The notes beneath the pieces were generated by a model. The model did no database searches. It had not been told where the DNA came from and worked only from the letters and a program-made list of their open reading frames with translations. Below are positions 8,835 through 16,962 of a stretch of 64,000 nucleotides of DNA, in pieces. The DNA comes from Lewinellaceae bacterium (lineage in GTDB: Bacteria; Bacteroidota; Bacteroidia; Chitinophagales; Saprospiraceae). The DNA lies in contig JACJYK010000002.1 in the NCBI GenBank assembly GCA_020636135.1, forward strand, positions 391,501 through 455,500, written 5' to 3'. Within the stretch, counting starts at the first letter, position 1. Each line of letters begins with the position of its first letter. Made by a program: the position numbers and the translations under genes.

Positions 8835-9617
8835 TTAGTTTACTAATTTAGGGTATTCCTTATGGATCAAATCAATGAGTTTACTGGCCGTTTGTAATAG
8901 ATTCTTATCATTGACGATCAATACACTGGCAAAATGCTTATAATTAAATAATTCATTGGTATAGTTGAAAATTTTATCCGCGTCATTTTTAATAAAAAAG
9001 TGGAATGATAAATCTGGTTTAAATGTCCAGTCGCTGGAAATCGTGAAATTATTGGCATCAACCAATTCATGCTGCAGATGGCGTAGATAAATGTATTGAT
9101 CCCGGGTTGACTGTTCGATGTAATAATATTGATTATGGATCAATAAATCATAATTAACCAATTCAGTTACCACATGCTGGTTTTTTAGTAATCCGAAATT
9201 ACCGGATTTCAGTTGCTGAATAGTTTCGTCGTGGTATTTTAAATCCGTAAAATCATACATCTTCCACAACAGCCGGTAAAGAGTTACTCCGTTTTCTGGA
9301 TTTAAGGGCGGCTTCAGGAAATGACGTAAAGAATCTATTCCTTTGATCCGGGCTTGCCAAAAATCAATATTCTGGCGGATCGAAAGAGTGTCCTGTTTGA
9401 GGTCCTCCAGCATCGAAAGGATGTATTGTTTCTCTTTTTTTCGATCGACAAATTGTTCTCTTAAGTTATCGGAAAGAAATCCAAGGGCGACAGCTATAAA
9501 GAGCATCAGCGATTCAAGCAGGTATTTCCACCATTTTTTTGATGCGGGGTTGTCCCGATTGCTTTCGGATGCTACCTTCGGTTGTTCCTTCCGGGAGGTT
9601 TGTTTTTTATCGGGCAT
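8835..9617 (-). CDS. DUF6090-like membrane-anchored helical protein (divergent member)
   Basis: Protein of 260 residues with a charged cytosolic head (about 30 residues), one transmembrane helix (LLESLMLFIAVALGFLSDN) and a long soluble helical part. It has the same build as the DUF6090 array that lies upstream on the same strand: anchor followed by a charged NxRE segment, then helices, then the conserved YxTLKxxG-like stretch, here HDETIQQLKSGNFGLLKNQ. The anchor sequence itself is different from the ILIALQINNWNE of the array, so this is either an outlier or a sister family. It is separated from the array by a membrane-protein gene. No function is known for these proteins. Confidence 0.6.
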   Translation of the reverse strand: MPDKKQTSRKEQPKVASESNRDNPASKKWWKYLLESLMLFIAVALGFLSDNLREQFVDRKKEKQYILSMLEDLKQDTLSIRQNIDFWQARIKGIDSLRHFLKPPLNPENGVTLYRLLWKMYDFTDLKYHDETIQQLKSGNFGLLKNQHVVTELVNYDLLIHNQYYYIEQSTRDQYIYLRHLQHELVDANNFTISSDWTFKPDLSFHFFIKNDADKIFNYTNELFNYKHFASVLIVNDKNLLQTASKLIDLIHKEYPKLVN

Positions 9618-9873
9618 GGTCCGGGATCATTTGCTCGATAAAATAATGAGTTCTGTCTGGTTTTGTGGAGGGATTAACCGGTTTTTTTCCACTTAAATGG
9701 TTGAATAGATACGCGGTACGTTGAATAGGCCTATGCTTTCGAATCGTTTCCCGTCTTATCTATCCCTTATTTCATTATAAGAACCTCATGCCGAGCATGA
9801 ACTGCCAAATTGTCCACGGTGGCCGGGGTGTTTTCGAAGTAATGATTGATGAAATAGCCTGATGCGGGTGATG

Positions 9874-10428
9874 TCATGCATTCCGCATCTGCCGAAAGAG
9901 CATGCCTGAGACCAGGAACAGAACGGCAAATAATGCATTCAGCACCAGGACGCCAGCCATTCCGGCATTTCCCCAGGAAAGGTCCGGCCAGATCATCCAG
10001 GCAACCAATGGTACGATCAGTTGGACCGCAGCGGCAGCAAATAAGGTGGTCGCCATGCCTGTTGCCTTAAACCGCGAGACCAGGGCTCCAATGAGCCCGA
10101 CCAGAATCACGACGCCGTAGAGTAAATTGGCCGGTTGATTTTCCGAACCGATGATGCCCACCGCTCCATTGACCCAGAAAAGTAGAAATGCACCCAGGAG
10201 GGCCATTGCAAAGGCGACCCGGTACATCGTCTTTCCGGATTGCCGGGCAATGAGTTCATAGGCCAGGCCTGAGCCTAACAGAAAGGCGCCCATCATGACA
10301 AAATCACCGGTGGACCATTGCACTTCGTCCGTGAATTGCATGGCGATCAGTGGAATGGCCAGGATAGCAGCAACGGCAAGTACGATGGTTGCGATTCTTT
10401 TATTCGACGATGTAAGCACAGTTTGCAT
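9874..10428 (-). CDS. Small multi-pass membrane protein
   Basis: Hydrophobic protein of about 184 residues with five to six predicted membrane helices (for example IATIVLAVAAILAIPLIAM, VAFAMALLGAFLLFWVNGA, LLYGVVILVGLIGALVS). The start at 10428 (MQTVLTSSNKR) gives a normal short basic head; an ATG at 10458 would add ten residues. It has no catalytic motif and is likely a conserved Bacteroidota membrane protein of unknown role. It stands alone between the divergent DUF6090-like gene and the main DUF6090 array. Confidence 0.6.
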   Translation of the reverse strand: MQTVLTSSNKRIATIVLAVAAILAIPLIAMQFTDEVQWSTGDFVMMGAFLLGSGLAYELIARQSGKTMYRVAFAMALLGAFLLFWVNGAVGIIGSENQPANLLYGVVILVGLIGALVSRFKATGMATTLFAAAAVQLIVPLVAWMIWPDLSWGNAGMAGVLVLNALFAVLFLVSGMLFRQMRNA

Positions 10429-10522
10429 AGTTGTTGATAAAAGTACTTTGAAATGCAAAGTAACTAATAATTTTCAAATGATGCAAGCAGTTCACCATAG
10501 CAGCTAAAAGATCTATAAATGC

Positions 10523-11296
10523 CTATTTGTGATTTTGTGGCAAATCCTGCTCGATGATACGCAGCATTTTTTCGGATACACCTTTCATGTCCCGAAGCAT
10601 GCCATTCATGGTTGAGAATTCGATGATGGCCATCAGAAAGCCATTTTTCGTTCGTTTGTCCTGAAAATAATCCCGGTACATCCTGTCCGTTAGTTCTGTT
10701 TTCTGGCCAATGTGATCATTAAACGAAGGGTGCAGGTCAAGCAACTCGTAAGCGGGCGAAAAGATGATGCTTTCCGAATCAAAGCGGAAGTGATCTTCCT
10801 TGGCTTTGTATTGCTGGTAGAGCCCGTCCAGGTTTAATAAAAGGGTCTTGATGCTGTCGTTGCTGATCAGGTTCAGGTTTCCGGAATAAATCAGATCCTG
10901 GAAGGTGTAGTTGTCCATGTAAAAGCGTCGCCAGTCGTAAATGCTGATGCATTGTTCATTGAACGCATGCCAATCTGTAATGGGCTCACCTTCAATGTGT
11001 TTTATAATGGTTTGCGCCGCAGTGATGTATTCCTTCTGTCGATTGATGAATCGTTCCAGCTTGCTATTATTGCTGACCAGATCCTCTTTGATTTTGAGGA
11101 GATAAACCATCTCCTGGTCATGGGTCTTGCGTGCATCGTTCCGGTTATTGACCTCCAGGGCGATGAGGATGCCGATGACTACCAGGATGATCTCTCCGGT
11201 GGCATAGAGCAGATACCGGGTTATCCGGGAATAGGATCTGGTCATCGCATTACTTGTTGACAGTTGTTGCCGTATTTTTCTAAAGTAAGCAATCAT
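10523..11296 (-). CDS. DUF6090 family protein, array copy 6 (last)
   Basis: Last gene of a six-gene tandem array. Residues 1-30 are basic and amphipathic (MIAYFRKIRQQL, then RYLLYATGEI), residues 28-47 form the membrane anchor ending ILIALEVNNRND, and the remainder is soluble and helical, likely periplasmic, with the family motif YTFQDLIYSGNLNLISNDSI. This copy deviates from the others in the anchor end (EVNNRND instead of QINNWNE). The gap to the preceding copy is 39 bp, the largest in the array. DUF6090 has no assigned function. Confidence 0.8.
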   Translation of the reverse strand: MIAYFRKIRQQLSTSNAMTRSYSRITRYLLYATGEIILVVIGILIALEVNNRNDARKTHDQEMVYLLKIKEDLVSNNSKLERFINRQKEYITAAQTIIKHIEGEPITDWHAFNEQCISIYDWRRFYMDNYTFQDLIYSGNLNLISNDSIKTLLLNLDGLYQQYKAKEDHFRFDSESIIFSPAYELLDLHPSFNDHIGQKTELTDRMYRDYFQDKRTKNGFLMAIIEFSTMNGMLRDMKGVSEKMLRIIEQDLPQNHK

Positions 11297-11335
11297 GCAT
11301 CCGTTAATATAGGTTAAAATTATGGGTTGGAAGAT

Positions 11336-12088
11336 CTAATTTATGGATGGGAAACGCTGTACTTCCCGGTTTATATAATTTAGAATTGAATTTGTTTTTT
11401 CCAGGAATTTTTCTGCCTGAGCAACCAGATTTTGATTTTGGATCATCCGGTTAACCAATGCGTTTTGGTAGTTTCGACTATTTAGCAGCTTCTCAAAATC
11501 TGAGGGAATAACCTTGACTTTGGTATCCTGCCCCAGACCGAACTCAGCGAGCGAAACATAGGACTCCAGGATCGGGCGTTGGATTTCCAACACAACCCGT
11601 TTTACATTTTCTTGCTGGGATAAAAATTTCTTTATTTCGGCGGGGTAAGCTGTTAGGAGATTTTTCAAGGTGTCATTGGAAATCAACTCCAATTTATCCG
11701 TATTAAGGATTGAGTTAAGGGTGCCTTCCACTACCGCTGTGGAGCGATAGCCGGTATAAAATAAAGTAAACTTCCTTTCGGGAGTGAGCTCGGACACTTG
11801 CATTCCGATGTAATGCAAGGATGAATCGAGGCGTTCAATTTCTTCCGGGTAAATACTTAGAGAGGTCTCCAGGGCATGTTGCGTATACCGAAAATCCTCC
11901 TGCAGGCTCACCAGTATTTTTTGTTCTTTAATGCGGTCCTTATGGTCCTCATTCCAGTTGTTGATCTGCAGGGCGATGAGGATTCCGATCACTACCAGGA
12001 TGATCTCTCCCAATGCATAACCCAGGTAGCTTCGGAATTTACCGGACGAAAAAAGCCCCTGTCGTATTTTACGAAAGACTGGAATCAT
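11336..12088 (-). CDS. DUF6090 family protein, array copy 5
   Basis: Protein of 250 residues with the canonical DUF6090 head: MIPVFRKIRQGL, YLGYALGEIILVV and ILIALQINNWNE, placing one transmembrane helix at about residues 25-42. The rest is a charged helical domain containing EGTLNSILNTDKLELISNDT, this family's conserved motif. It begins 3 bp after the stop of copy 4, so translation is probably linked. The variable C-terminal part has no recognised enzyme signature. Confidence 0.85.
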   Translation of the reverse strand: MIPVFRKIRQGLFSSGKFRSYLGYALGEIILVVIGILIALQINNWNEDHKDRIKEQKILVSLQEDFRYTQHALETSLSIYPEEIERLDSSLHYIGMQVSELTPERKFTLFYTGYRSTAVVEGTLNSILNTDKLELISNDTLKNLLTAYPAEIKKFLSQQENVKRVVLEIQRPILESYVSLAEFGLGQDTKVKVIPSDFEKLLNSRNYQNALVNRMIQNQNLVAQAEKFLEKTNSILNYINREVQRFPSIN

Positions 12089-12091
12089 CGT

Positions 12092-13150
12092 TCAATTCTT
12101 TTCATAGAAGTTATAAGTGTCCTCACTTAAGTTGAGCACGATGTGATATTTTCCGGGCTTTACCGGTACATCATAACCATACATAACCGTATTTCCGGAG
12201 GGAAATCCCTGGCCTCCCCAGTTCTGGTTCCAGCTGTTACGGGTACGGAATTTGACGGTTCCCTCTCCCAGCTCAATATCCATTTCCCAAATGCCTTTTT
12301 GGGGATCGGTAAGTTGCATTGGGATGGATTTACTATACCCGGTAGGTAATGCGCTTCCAATGATTCCCACGTCATCATAGCGAAGCCGGATGCCCGGATA
12401 ATAGTTACGTATGGCATTCAGGATGGAGCGGCCGTCTTCCTGCTGATTGGCAAAGGAAGCAATGTTGTAGCTTTGTTTCATTAATTGCATGGATCGCAGT
12501 GTAGATCTGAATGCCCTGGAATTCAATAAGGCCCGGATGGCAAGGATATTTTCCCGGGTGTAAAACGATGTATCCACTTGTCCAAAATGACCCAACGCGG
12601 AATAGGAAAACGACATGGGATATCTCGGAATGTTTGCTTCCTCCAGTATCGGGCCTACGGCTATTTGTTGCCATTGTTCATCTTTTTCATAGTCCCAAAC
12701 CTGGCTGTTGATGTAGGTGGCAATTTGTTTGGCCAATTCATTTTGTTTGGGGTTGTTGGGGTTAAACTCCAGGGCAGACAAATAATAATCGGTTTCCGAG
12801 CTGAAGGATCGCGGATGGGTATCCAGGTAATACAGGATGAAAGGCAGTTGTTCGGGACGAAATCGTTCGGGTTCTGTTAAAAGCTGGTCGATCCAGTCGA
12901 TCTGTTCCTGTTGAAACATCGCAAAACTCTGGACCAGATCCACATCCTCCTTGATGGAGGTATAAAGTTGTTCCAGCGTCACCAGGAACCGTTGCTCTTG
13001 TTTGCGTTTTTCGTTCCAGTTATTGATCTGCAGGGCGATCAGAATGCCGATGACCACCAGGATGATTTCCCCGATGGCATACCCTAAATATTGGCGGAGT
13101 TTGCCGGTATGAAAAAAGTACTGACGAAGTGAATGGAAAATTCTTAGCAT
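12092..13150 (-). CDS. DUF6090 family protein fused to a SusE/SusF-like domain, array copy 4
   Basis: Longest copy, 352 residues. Residues 1-48 are the standard DUF6090 anchor (MLRIFHSLRQYF, GYAIGEIILVV, ILIALQINNWNE), and 50-255 are helical. Residues about 259-352 are a distinct beta-rich domain with the pattern IGSALPTGYSKS, a GIWEMDIELGEG strand pair, VKFRTRNSWNQNWGG and PGKYHIVLNLS. That succession closely matches the C-terminal domains of SusE/SusF outer-membrane starch-binding proteins. The fusion is one continuous frame. Its start ATG shares one base with the stop of copy 3 (TAATG at 13148-13152). A sugar-binding role is inferred only from the domain. Confidence 0.8.
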   Translation of the reverse strand: MLRIFHSLRQYFFHTGKLRQYLGYAIGEIILVVIGILIALQINNWNEKRKQEQRFLVTLEQLYTSIKEDVDLVQSFAMFQQEQIDWIDQLLTEPERFRPEQLPFILYYLDTHPRSFSSETDYYLSALEFNPNNPKQNELAKQIATYINSQVWDYEKDEQWQQIAVGPILEEANIPRYPMSFSYSALGHFGQVDTSFYTRENILAIRALLNSRAFRSTLRSMQLMKQSYNIASFANQQEDGRSILNAIRNYYPGIRLRYDDVGIIGSALPTGYSKSIPMQLTDPQKGIWEMDIELGEGTVKFRTRNSWNQNWGGQGFPSGNTVMYGYDVPVKPGKYHIVLNLSEDTYNFYEKN

Positions 13151-13890
13151 TATTTCTGGAGCTCTAGATCGATTTCATGAATGAGATTTTCACTATAATC
13201 TATCACATTTTTACGCAATCGTATACTTTCTATGCGTAACAATTTCCAGAAGCTGAGAAAGCCATATAAATCGGTTGATTGCTGGAGTTCACGGACATTA
13301 AGCGGTTTAGCTCTTCCTAAATTTACCGGTTGTCCAACAGCAAGTTTATATTTATAACTGAATTTCGTTTGCGTCATCATCGCTGCCGCCTGTGCATAAT
13401 TTTCGGACGATCGGATGATTTCTGCCAACTCACTGTAACTTATTTCAAACAGATTGATAATGCTACTGCGCAATGGTTTGGAGCGAATAAGCTCTACACC
13501 TTGTGATTTTAAGTTTTCATAACCGGAAATTTTCCAACTTGCGCTAGGCCACCATATCGCATTGTGGAAGTGAATATCCAGTGAATCATCATATTGTTTT
13601 TCTTCAAAAAACCGGTGGGAAATAATATCCACGGATCGGATGACGGCATATTCTGCATCGATTTCTTCCTGTGCTTTTTGAATATTAAATGATAGATTTT
13701 CCCGTAATTCAATTAGGATGTCGTGGCTCTTTTGGAGGTCCTTTCTGTCTTCATTCCAGTTATTGATCTGCAGGGCGATCAGGATACCGATGACCACCAG
13801 GAGGATTTCCCCACTTGCATAGGCTAGGTACCGGGTTACTTTCCCCGAATCAAGGAGTTGATGCCGAATGCGACGGATAAATCGGATCAT
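13150..13890 (-). CDS. DUF6090 family protein, array copy 3
   Basis: Protein of 246 residues with the family head (MIRFIRRIRHQLL, YLAYASGEILLVV, ILIALQINNWNE) and one membrane helix. The soluble part contains SGYENLKSQGVELIRSKPLR, the clearest form of the family motif, followed by helices ending LIHEIDLELQ. Its stop overlaps the start of copy 4 by one base, and its start overlaps the stop of copy 2 by four bases (ATGA at 13887-13890). These overlaps imply a single polycistronic message for the array. Confidence 0.85.
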   Translation of the reverse strand: MIRFIRRIRHQLLDSGKVTRYLAYASGEILLVVIGILIALQINNWNEDRKDLQKSHDILIELRENLSFNIQKAQEEIDAEYAVIRSVDIISHRFFEEKQYDDSLDIHFHNAIWWPSASWKISGYENLKSQGVELIRSKPLRSSIINLFEISYSELAEIIRSSENYAQAAAMMTQTKFSYKYKLAVGQPVNLGRAKPLNVRELQQSTDLYGFLSFWKLLRIESIRLRKNVIDYSENLIHEIDLELQK

Positions 13891-14684
13891 AGTTTTTGCT
13901 CGTATTTTTCGATCTCTTTAATCAGGTTATCGGCTTCGCGTAGCATAATATCGGCACTTGTCAAATGCCAGCTGGCGACCCCTGCCAGAAATCGTAATAA
14001 ACCGATCCGTTCGGGATCTTCCCGCAGCAACTGTACCGGATCATCGATAACAAACGGATCGGAATTCGAGATACCCACTTTGCGCAGTGATCTTTGCCAG
14101 TCCTGGATCCCATTATGAATGGTTTCCTGTGAAGTGATCCCAAAACGGAAATCCCAGTCCGTATAATAGGCATTCAGACTGTCTTTTAAGGATTTTGCCA
14201 GCCTGGAAAACAGGCCGGTATTTTTGAGTTCCTCCACAGTTCCAGTGTTCAGATTGCTGATTGCAATACGGTGAGTCCACAAAAATGCCAGTCCGATAAA
14301 TGCCTGATTGTAACCAGTCGGCAGCGTGTCGTTCCAGATCCTGTTAGGTTCCCAGGGATAGTTGATGTGGCCATCTGGTTCCGGATGATAGGGCTTGTAT
14401 CCTGCCAGACGGATAAGATATTGTCCGGAATGATAGCGAAATAAAGCAGATGTCCTGGTCATGTACATGTTGGACCGGTCGTCTGTGATGTTTTCCTTCA
14501 AATTTTGCAGATACACCTGAATGCTCTGCCGGACTTTGTGTTCTTCATTCCAGTTGTTGATCTGCAGAGCAATCAGAATACCGATGACCACCAGGACGAT
14601 CTCCCCCAGGGCATAAACCAGGTATTTTCGTAAACTGCCTGACTCAATCAGCCGGTGGCGGATGTTGCGGAAAAGTTTGATCAT
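13887..14684 (-). CDS. DUF6090 family protein, array copy 2
   Basis: Protein of 265 residues: family head MIKLFRNIRHRLI, YLVYALGEIVLVV and ILIALQINNWNE, then a soluble part somewhat different from its neighbours, rich in aromatic residues (HYPGEF-like stretches such as YHPEPDGHINYPWEP) and with the motif GTVEELKNTGLFSRLAKSL. This insertion of about 40 residues before the motif suggests a changed binding surface. The start overlaps the stop of copy 1 by one base (14684). Confidence 0.85.
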   Translation of the reverse strand: MIKLFRNIRHRLIESGSLRKYLVYALGEIVLVVIGILIALQINNWNEEHKVRQSIQVYLQNLKENITDDRSNMYMTRTSALFRYHSGQYLIRLAGYKPYHPEPDGHINYPWEPNRIWNDTLPTGYNQAFIGLAFLWTHRIAISNLNTGTVEELKNTGLFSRLAKSLKDSLNAYYTDWDFRFGITSQETIHNGIQDWQRSLRKVGISNSDPFVIDDPVQLLREDPERIGLLRFLAGVASWHLTSADIMLREADNLIKEIEKYEQKL

Positions 14685-15379
14685 TATTGGTTCATGTGAT
14701 TTATTGTAGCATCAATACGATCGATCAGTCCCAGGCATTTGATTTTAAGCTGCAGGGCGCTTCCGATCAGATCTTTTTTCCACCCGACTTTATTACTGAG
14801 GTAATAATAAAATTCCGGTTCCTTCCACATATTCTTTAGCGTGCCAAACTGGCGAGCCAGCGGGCTGGCGCGATCGGTATAAAATGCCAGACCGACCGCT
14901 TCGATCAGGGTCGTGAAATTTTGGTAGTCGTTTTCATGCAGATCCACGATTTGAAGCCGCAGGGAATCGTCACTGATAATTTCGATGCCCCGGTTTTTTA
15001 AAGTTTCATAGGTGGATTTGGATAGAGCCAATTGCTCCAGCCAAAATAAGCCGGTTCTTAACTGCATCAACGAGTCATGATAGGGCAGGCCTTCATCCAG
15101 GTACCGGATCATCTTTTCAAGATCTTCAACTAGCCCTTTTTGTTCCTGTGCGAATCCATCTATACTCTTTACATTGAAGTTGAGATTGACGCGAAGTTCA
15201 CGCAGGGTTTTTAATTCAACCTGTTTTTCCTTCCTCCCTTCATTCCAGTTATTGATCTGCAGTGCGATCAGGATGCCAATGACGACCAGGACGATTTCTC
15301 CAATAGCGTACGTAAAGTACCTGCGGACCTTTCCGGAACCAATTAATTGGCGACGAATTTGATGGATCAATCGAATCAT
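14684..15379 (-). CDS. DUF6090 family protein, array copy 1 (first gene)
   Basis: First gene of the array, 231 residues. Head MIRLIHQIRRQL, YFTYAIGEIVLVV and ILIALQINNWNE form the membrane anchor; the soluble part carries STYETLKNRGIEIISDDSLR and ends in short helices. It starts 54 bp downstream of the end of a secreted SnoaL-like gene on the same strand, so the promoter is probably in that gap or further upstream. No regulatory site could be recognised in the gap. Confidence 0.85.
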   Translation of the reverse strand: MIRLIHQIRRQLIGSGKVRRYFTYAIGEIVLVVIGILIALQINNWNEGRKEKQVELKTLRELRVNLNFNVKSIDGFAQEQKGLVEDLEKMIRYLDEGLPYHDSLMQLRTGLFWLEQLALSKSTYETLKNRGIEIISDDSLRLQIVDLHENDYQNFTTLIEAVGLAFYTDRASPLARQFGTLKNMWKEPEFYYYLSNKVGWKKDLIGSALQLKIKCLGLIDRIDATINHMNQ

Positions 15380-15433
15380 GTCTTAAAATAAAACCTTCCC
15401 TCCGAAACTGGATCACTACCTGCCTGATAAGTA

Positions 15434-15892
15434 TTATTCGAGAGCCACAAACAATTCCGATTTGATCAGCCAATGACCGGAGGCTTTAGTCCACATGGCG
15501 GCATAGTTTCCCCCAACAACCGGATCTTTGCCTTTTTCCGGATCGTATCCTTTCCAGGCTCCATTTTCCCAGGCCAGTCCCAAGCGCTGGTTGATCTCCA
15601 CGGTTGTCGGTGTCCGGATCCAGTACATTTTGTTGTTGCCGGCAGCCAGGATGAACTTACGCAGAGCTTCTTTACCGGATAATAGCGTTCCATTGCTGAC
15701 GGTGGTCAGGGCATCATCGGTTAAAAAGGAGAGCACTTTTTCGTGGTCGTAGGATTGCAGCGCTTGATTGGATGCTTCCCGGATATTCTGGATTTGTTGC
15801 CGGTCATCCTGAGCTGTAGCCCATGAAACCATCATCAGGAACAAGATCAGGCAACTCATTTTTGCAATGCCTGCTTGGTGGTGTAGGTGCAT
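15434..15892 (-). CDS. Secreted SnoaL/DUF4440-like protein
   Basis: Exported NTF2-like protein of 152 residues (141 if the ATG at 15859, MSCLILFLMMVSWATAQ, is used, which makes the neater signal peptide). The mature part follows the DUF4440 pattern: QNIREASNQALQSYDHEKVLSFLTDDA, a NGTLLSGKEALRKFI turn and the closing GHWLIKSELFVALE strand. Such folds act as small-molecule isomerases or binding proteins; no catalytic residue can be assigned. A second SnoaL-like gene precedes it by 39 bp on the same strand. Confidence 0.75.
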   Translation of the reverse strand: MHLHHQAGIAKMSCLILFLMMVSWATAQDDRQQIQNIREASNQALQSYDHEKVLSFLTDDALTTVSNGTLLSGKEALRKFILAAGNNKMYWIRTPTTVEINQRLGLAWENGAWKGYDPEKGKDPVVGGNYAAMWTKASGHWLIKSELFVALE

Positions 15893-15931
15893 TTTGAAAG
15901 ATTTTAATATGAACAGAAAATGTCTCTCGCG

Positions 15932-16456
15932 TCAGGTGAATTTCATGACCACACATTTCCAGATGCCTTCGGTATTTTTTTGCAATACCATGATGGCGGA
16001 GTGCTTGACATCGACAGAATATTCACCGGTGGCCAGGTCCGTAAAGGTTTCATGGTAGCGGTACAGCACATAGGCCATGTCTTTGGTAGCTTCAATACGA
16101 TCTACGGTTACATCAAAAAAAGGTTTATTGTTTTGGACATATCCTTTAAGCCACCCGAGTAGCCCCTTTCCATCTCCCGGAGGCTTACCGGTGTCACCGG
16201 GCATCAATAGGTCATCGGCAAAAAAGGACATCGTCTGATTAAAAACAACGCTGTCCGATAATTTTCCGCTGTTGAAGGAGGTCCAGAATGCATCGAAAGC
16301 TTCTCTGGCTTCCTGCGCGTCGATTGCGGGCTGATCCACCTCTTGAGTTTTGTCATCGGTTTCAGACGTGCATCTGAAAAAGAAAGCTCCGGACATCAGG
16401 GTAATGATGCCCAGCAAGGATAATTTATTCCGGATCAAAATGTGAAAAGATTTCAT
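15932..16456 (-). CDS. SnoaL/DUF4440-like lipoprotein
   Basis: Lipoprotein of 174 residues: a hydrophobic stretch (LLGIITLMSGAFFF) ends in a RC lipobox at about residue 29. The rest is an NTF2-like domain with AFDAFWTSFNSGKLSDSVVF at the front, a KGLLGWLKGYVQNN segment and the strands VLYRYHETFTDLATG and GIWKCVVMKFT. It is likely paired in expression with the secreted relative 39 bp downstream. The ligand is unknown. Confidence 0.7.
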   Translation of the reverse strand: MKSFHILIRNKLSLLGIITLMSGAFFFRCTSETDDKTQEVDQPAIDAQEAREAFDAFWTSFNSGKLSDSVVFNQTMSFFADDLLMPGDTGKPPGDGKGLLGWLKGYVQNNKPFFDVTVDRIEATKDMAYVLYRYHETFTDLATGEYSVDVKHSAIMVLQKNTEGIWKCVVMKFT

Positions 16457-16485
16457 ATAATTTAACTTGAATTTGGTTCCTGAGG

Positions 16486-16713
16486 TTAAATTGAATTTTT
16501 GAGGTCCGCGATCTGATAGATATGCCGGTCTATATGAAACTGGATGAATTCGCGTTCTGCCAGGACCAAATGTTCAATGACCTCCTGAATGTTCCAGCGG
16601 TCAGGGTCCGGTTTTTTATTCCCTTCCGCGGTGGAAAGATTTGCAATCGATGCAATCACATCCGATCTGGATTTTTTGATGGATTCAAGTAAGTCTGTTA
16701 ATTGGTTTGGCAA
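16486..16713 (-). pseudogene. DinB-like fragment (N-terminal half only)
   Basis: A 75-residue frame with the start of a DinB/DUF664-like fold: LLESIKKSRSDVIASIANL, then PDPDRWNIQEVIEHLVLAE, which is the usual W-S-x-x-E-V-x-x-H-L helix. Intact members have about 150 residues; here the frame stops right after the second helix. It has no ATG: the first usable codon is TTG at 16713, and an in-frame stop lies five codons upstream. Both ends therefore look decayed. It could be a short functional protein, but that is less likely. Confidence 0.5.
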
Positions 16714-16737
16714 ACAGTAATTATATTAAGTTGCTAT

Positions 16738-16962
16738 TCAAGATAATTCTTTTAGGTCGGTAATTGGTTGAATGACTTGAAATATATTTCCCTCCGGGTC
16801 TCTTCCAGATCCGGCATTGCAAAATGTAAGATAAAAATAGTAAAGGTGTATCATTGGTGGATACGACCCATTCGAATGGTTGATAAACGGTAATTTCTTT
16901 CCAGTAACTAAGAATAACCGTAGGTGTAACAGAAGCGGAAAGTACCATTTCATTTTTGCCAA
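16738..16962 (-). pseudogene. Possible VOC-domain relic
   Basis: A frame of 74 codons next to the end of bglX. Only its C-terminus is recognisable: RDPEGNIFQVIQP matches the last strand of VOC/glyoxalase-like proteins, where DPxGNxxE/Q is typical. The upstream 50 residues make sense neither in this frame nor clearly in the neighbouring ones, so the relic would have to be frameshifted. It overlaps the bglX 3' end by 13 bp. This is a weak call that rests on one short motif. Confidence 0.3.
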
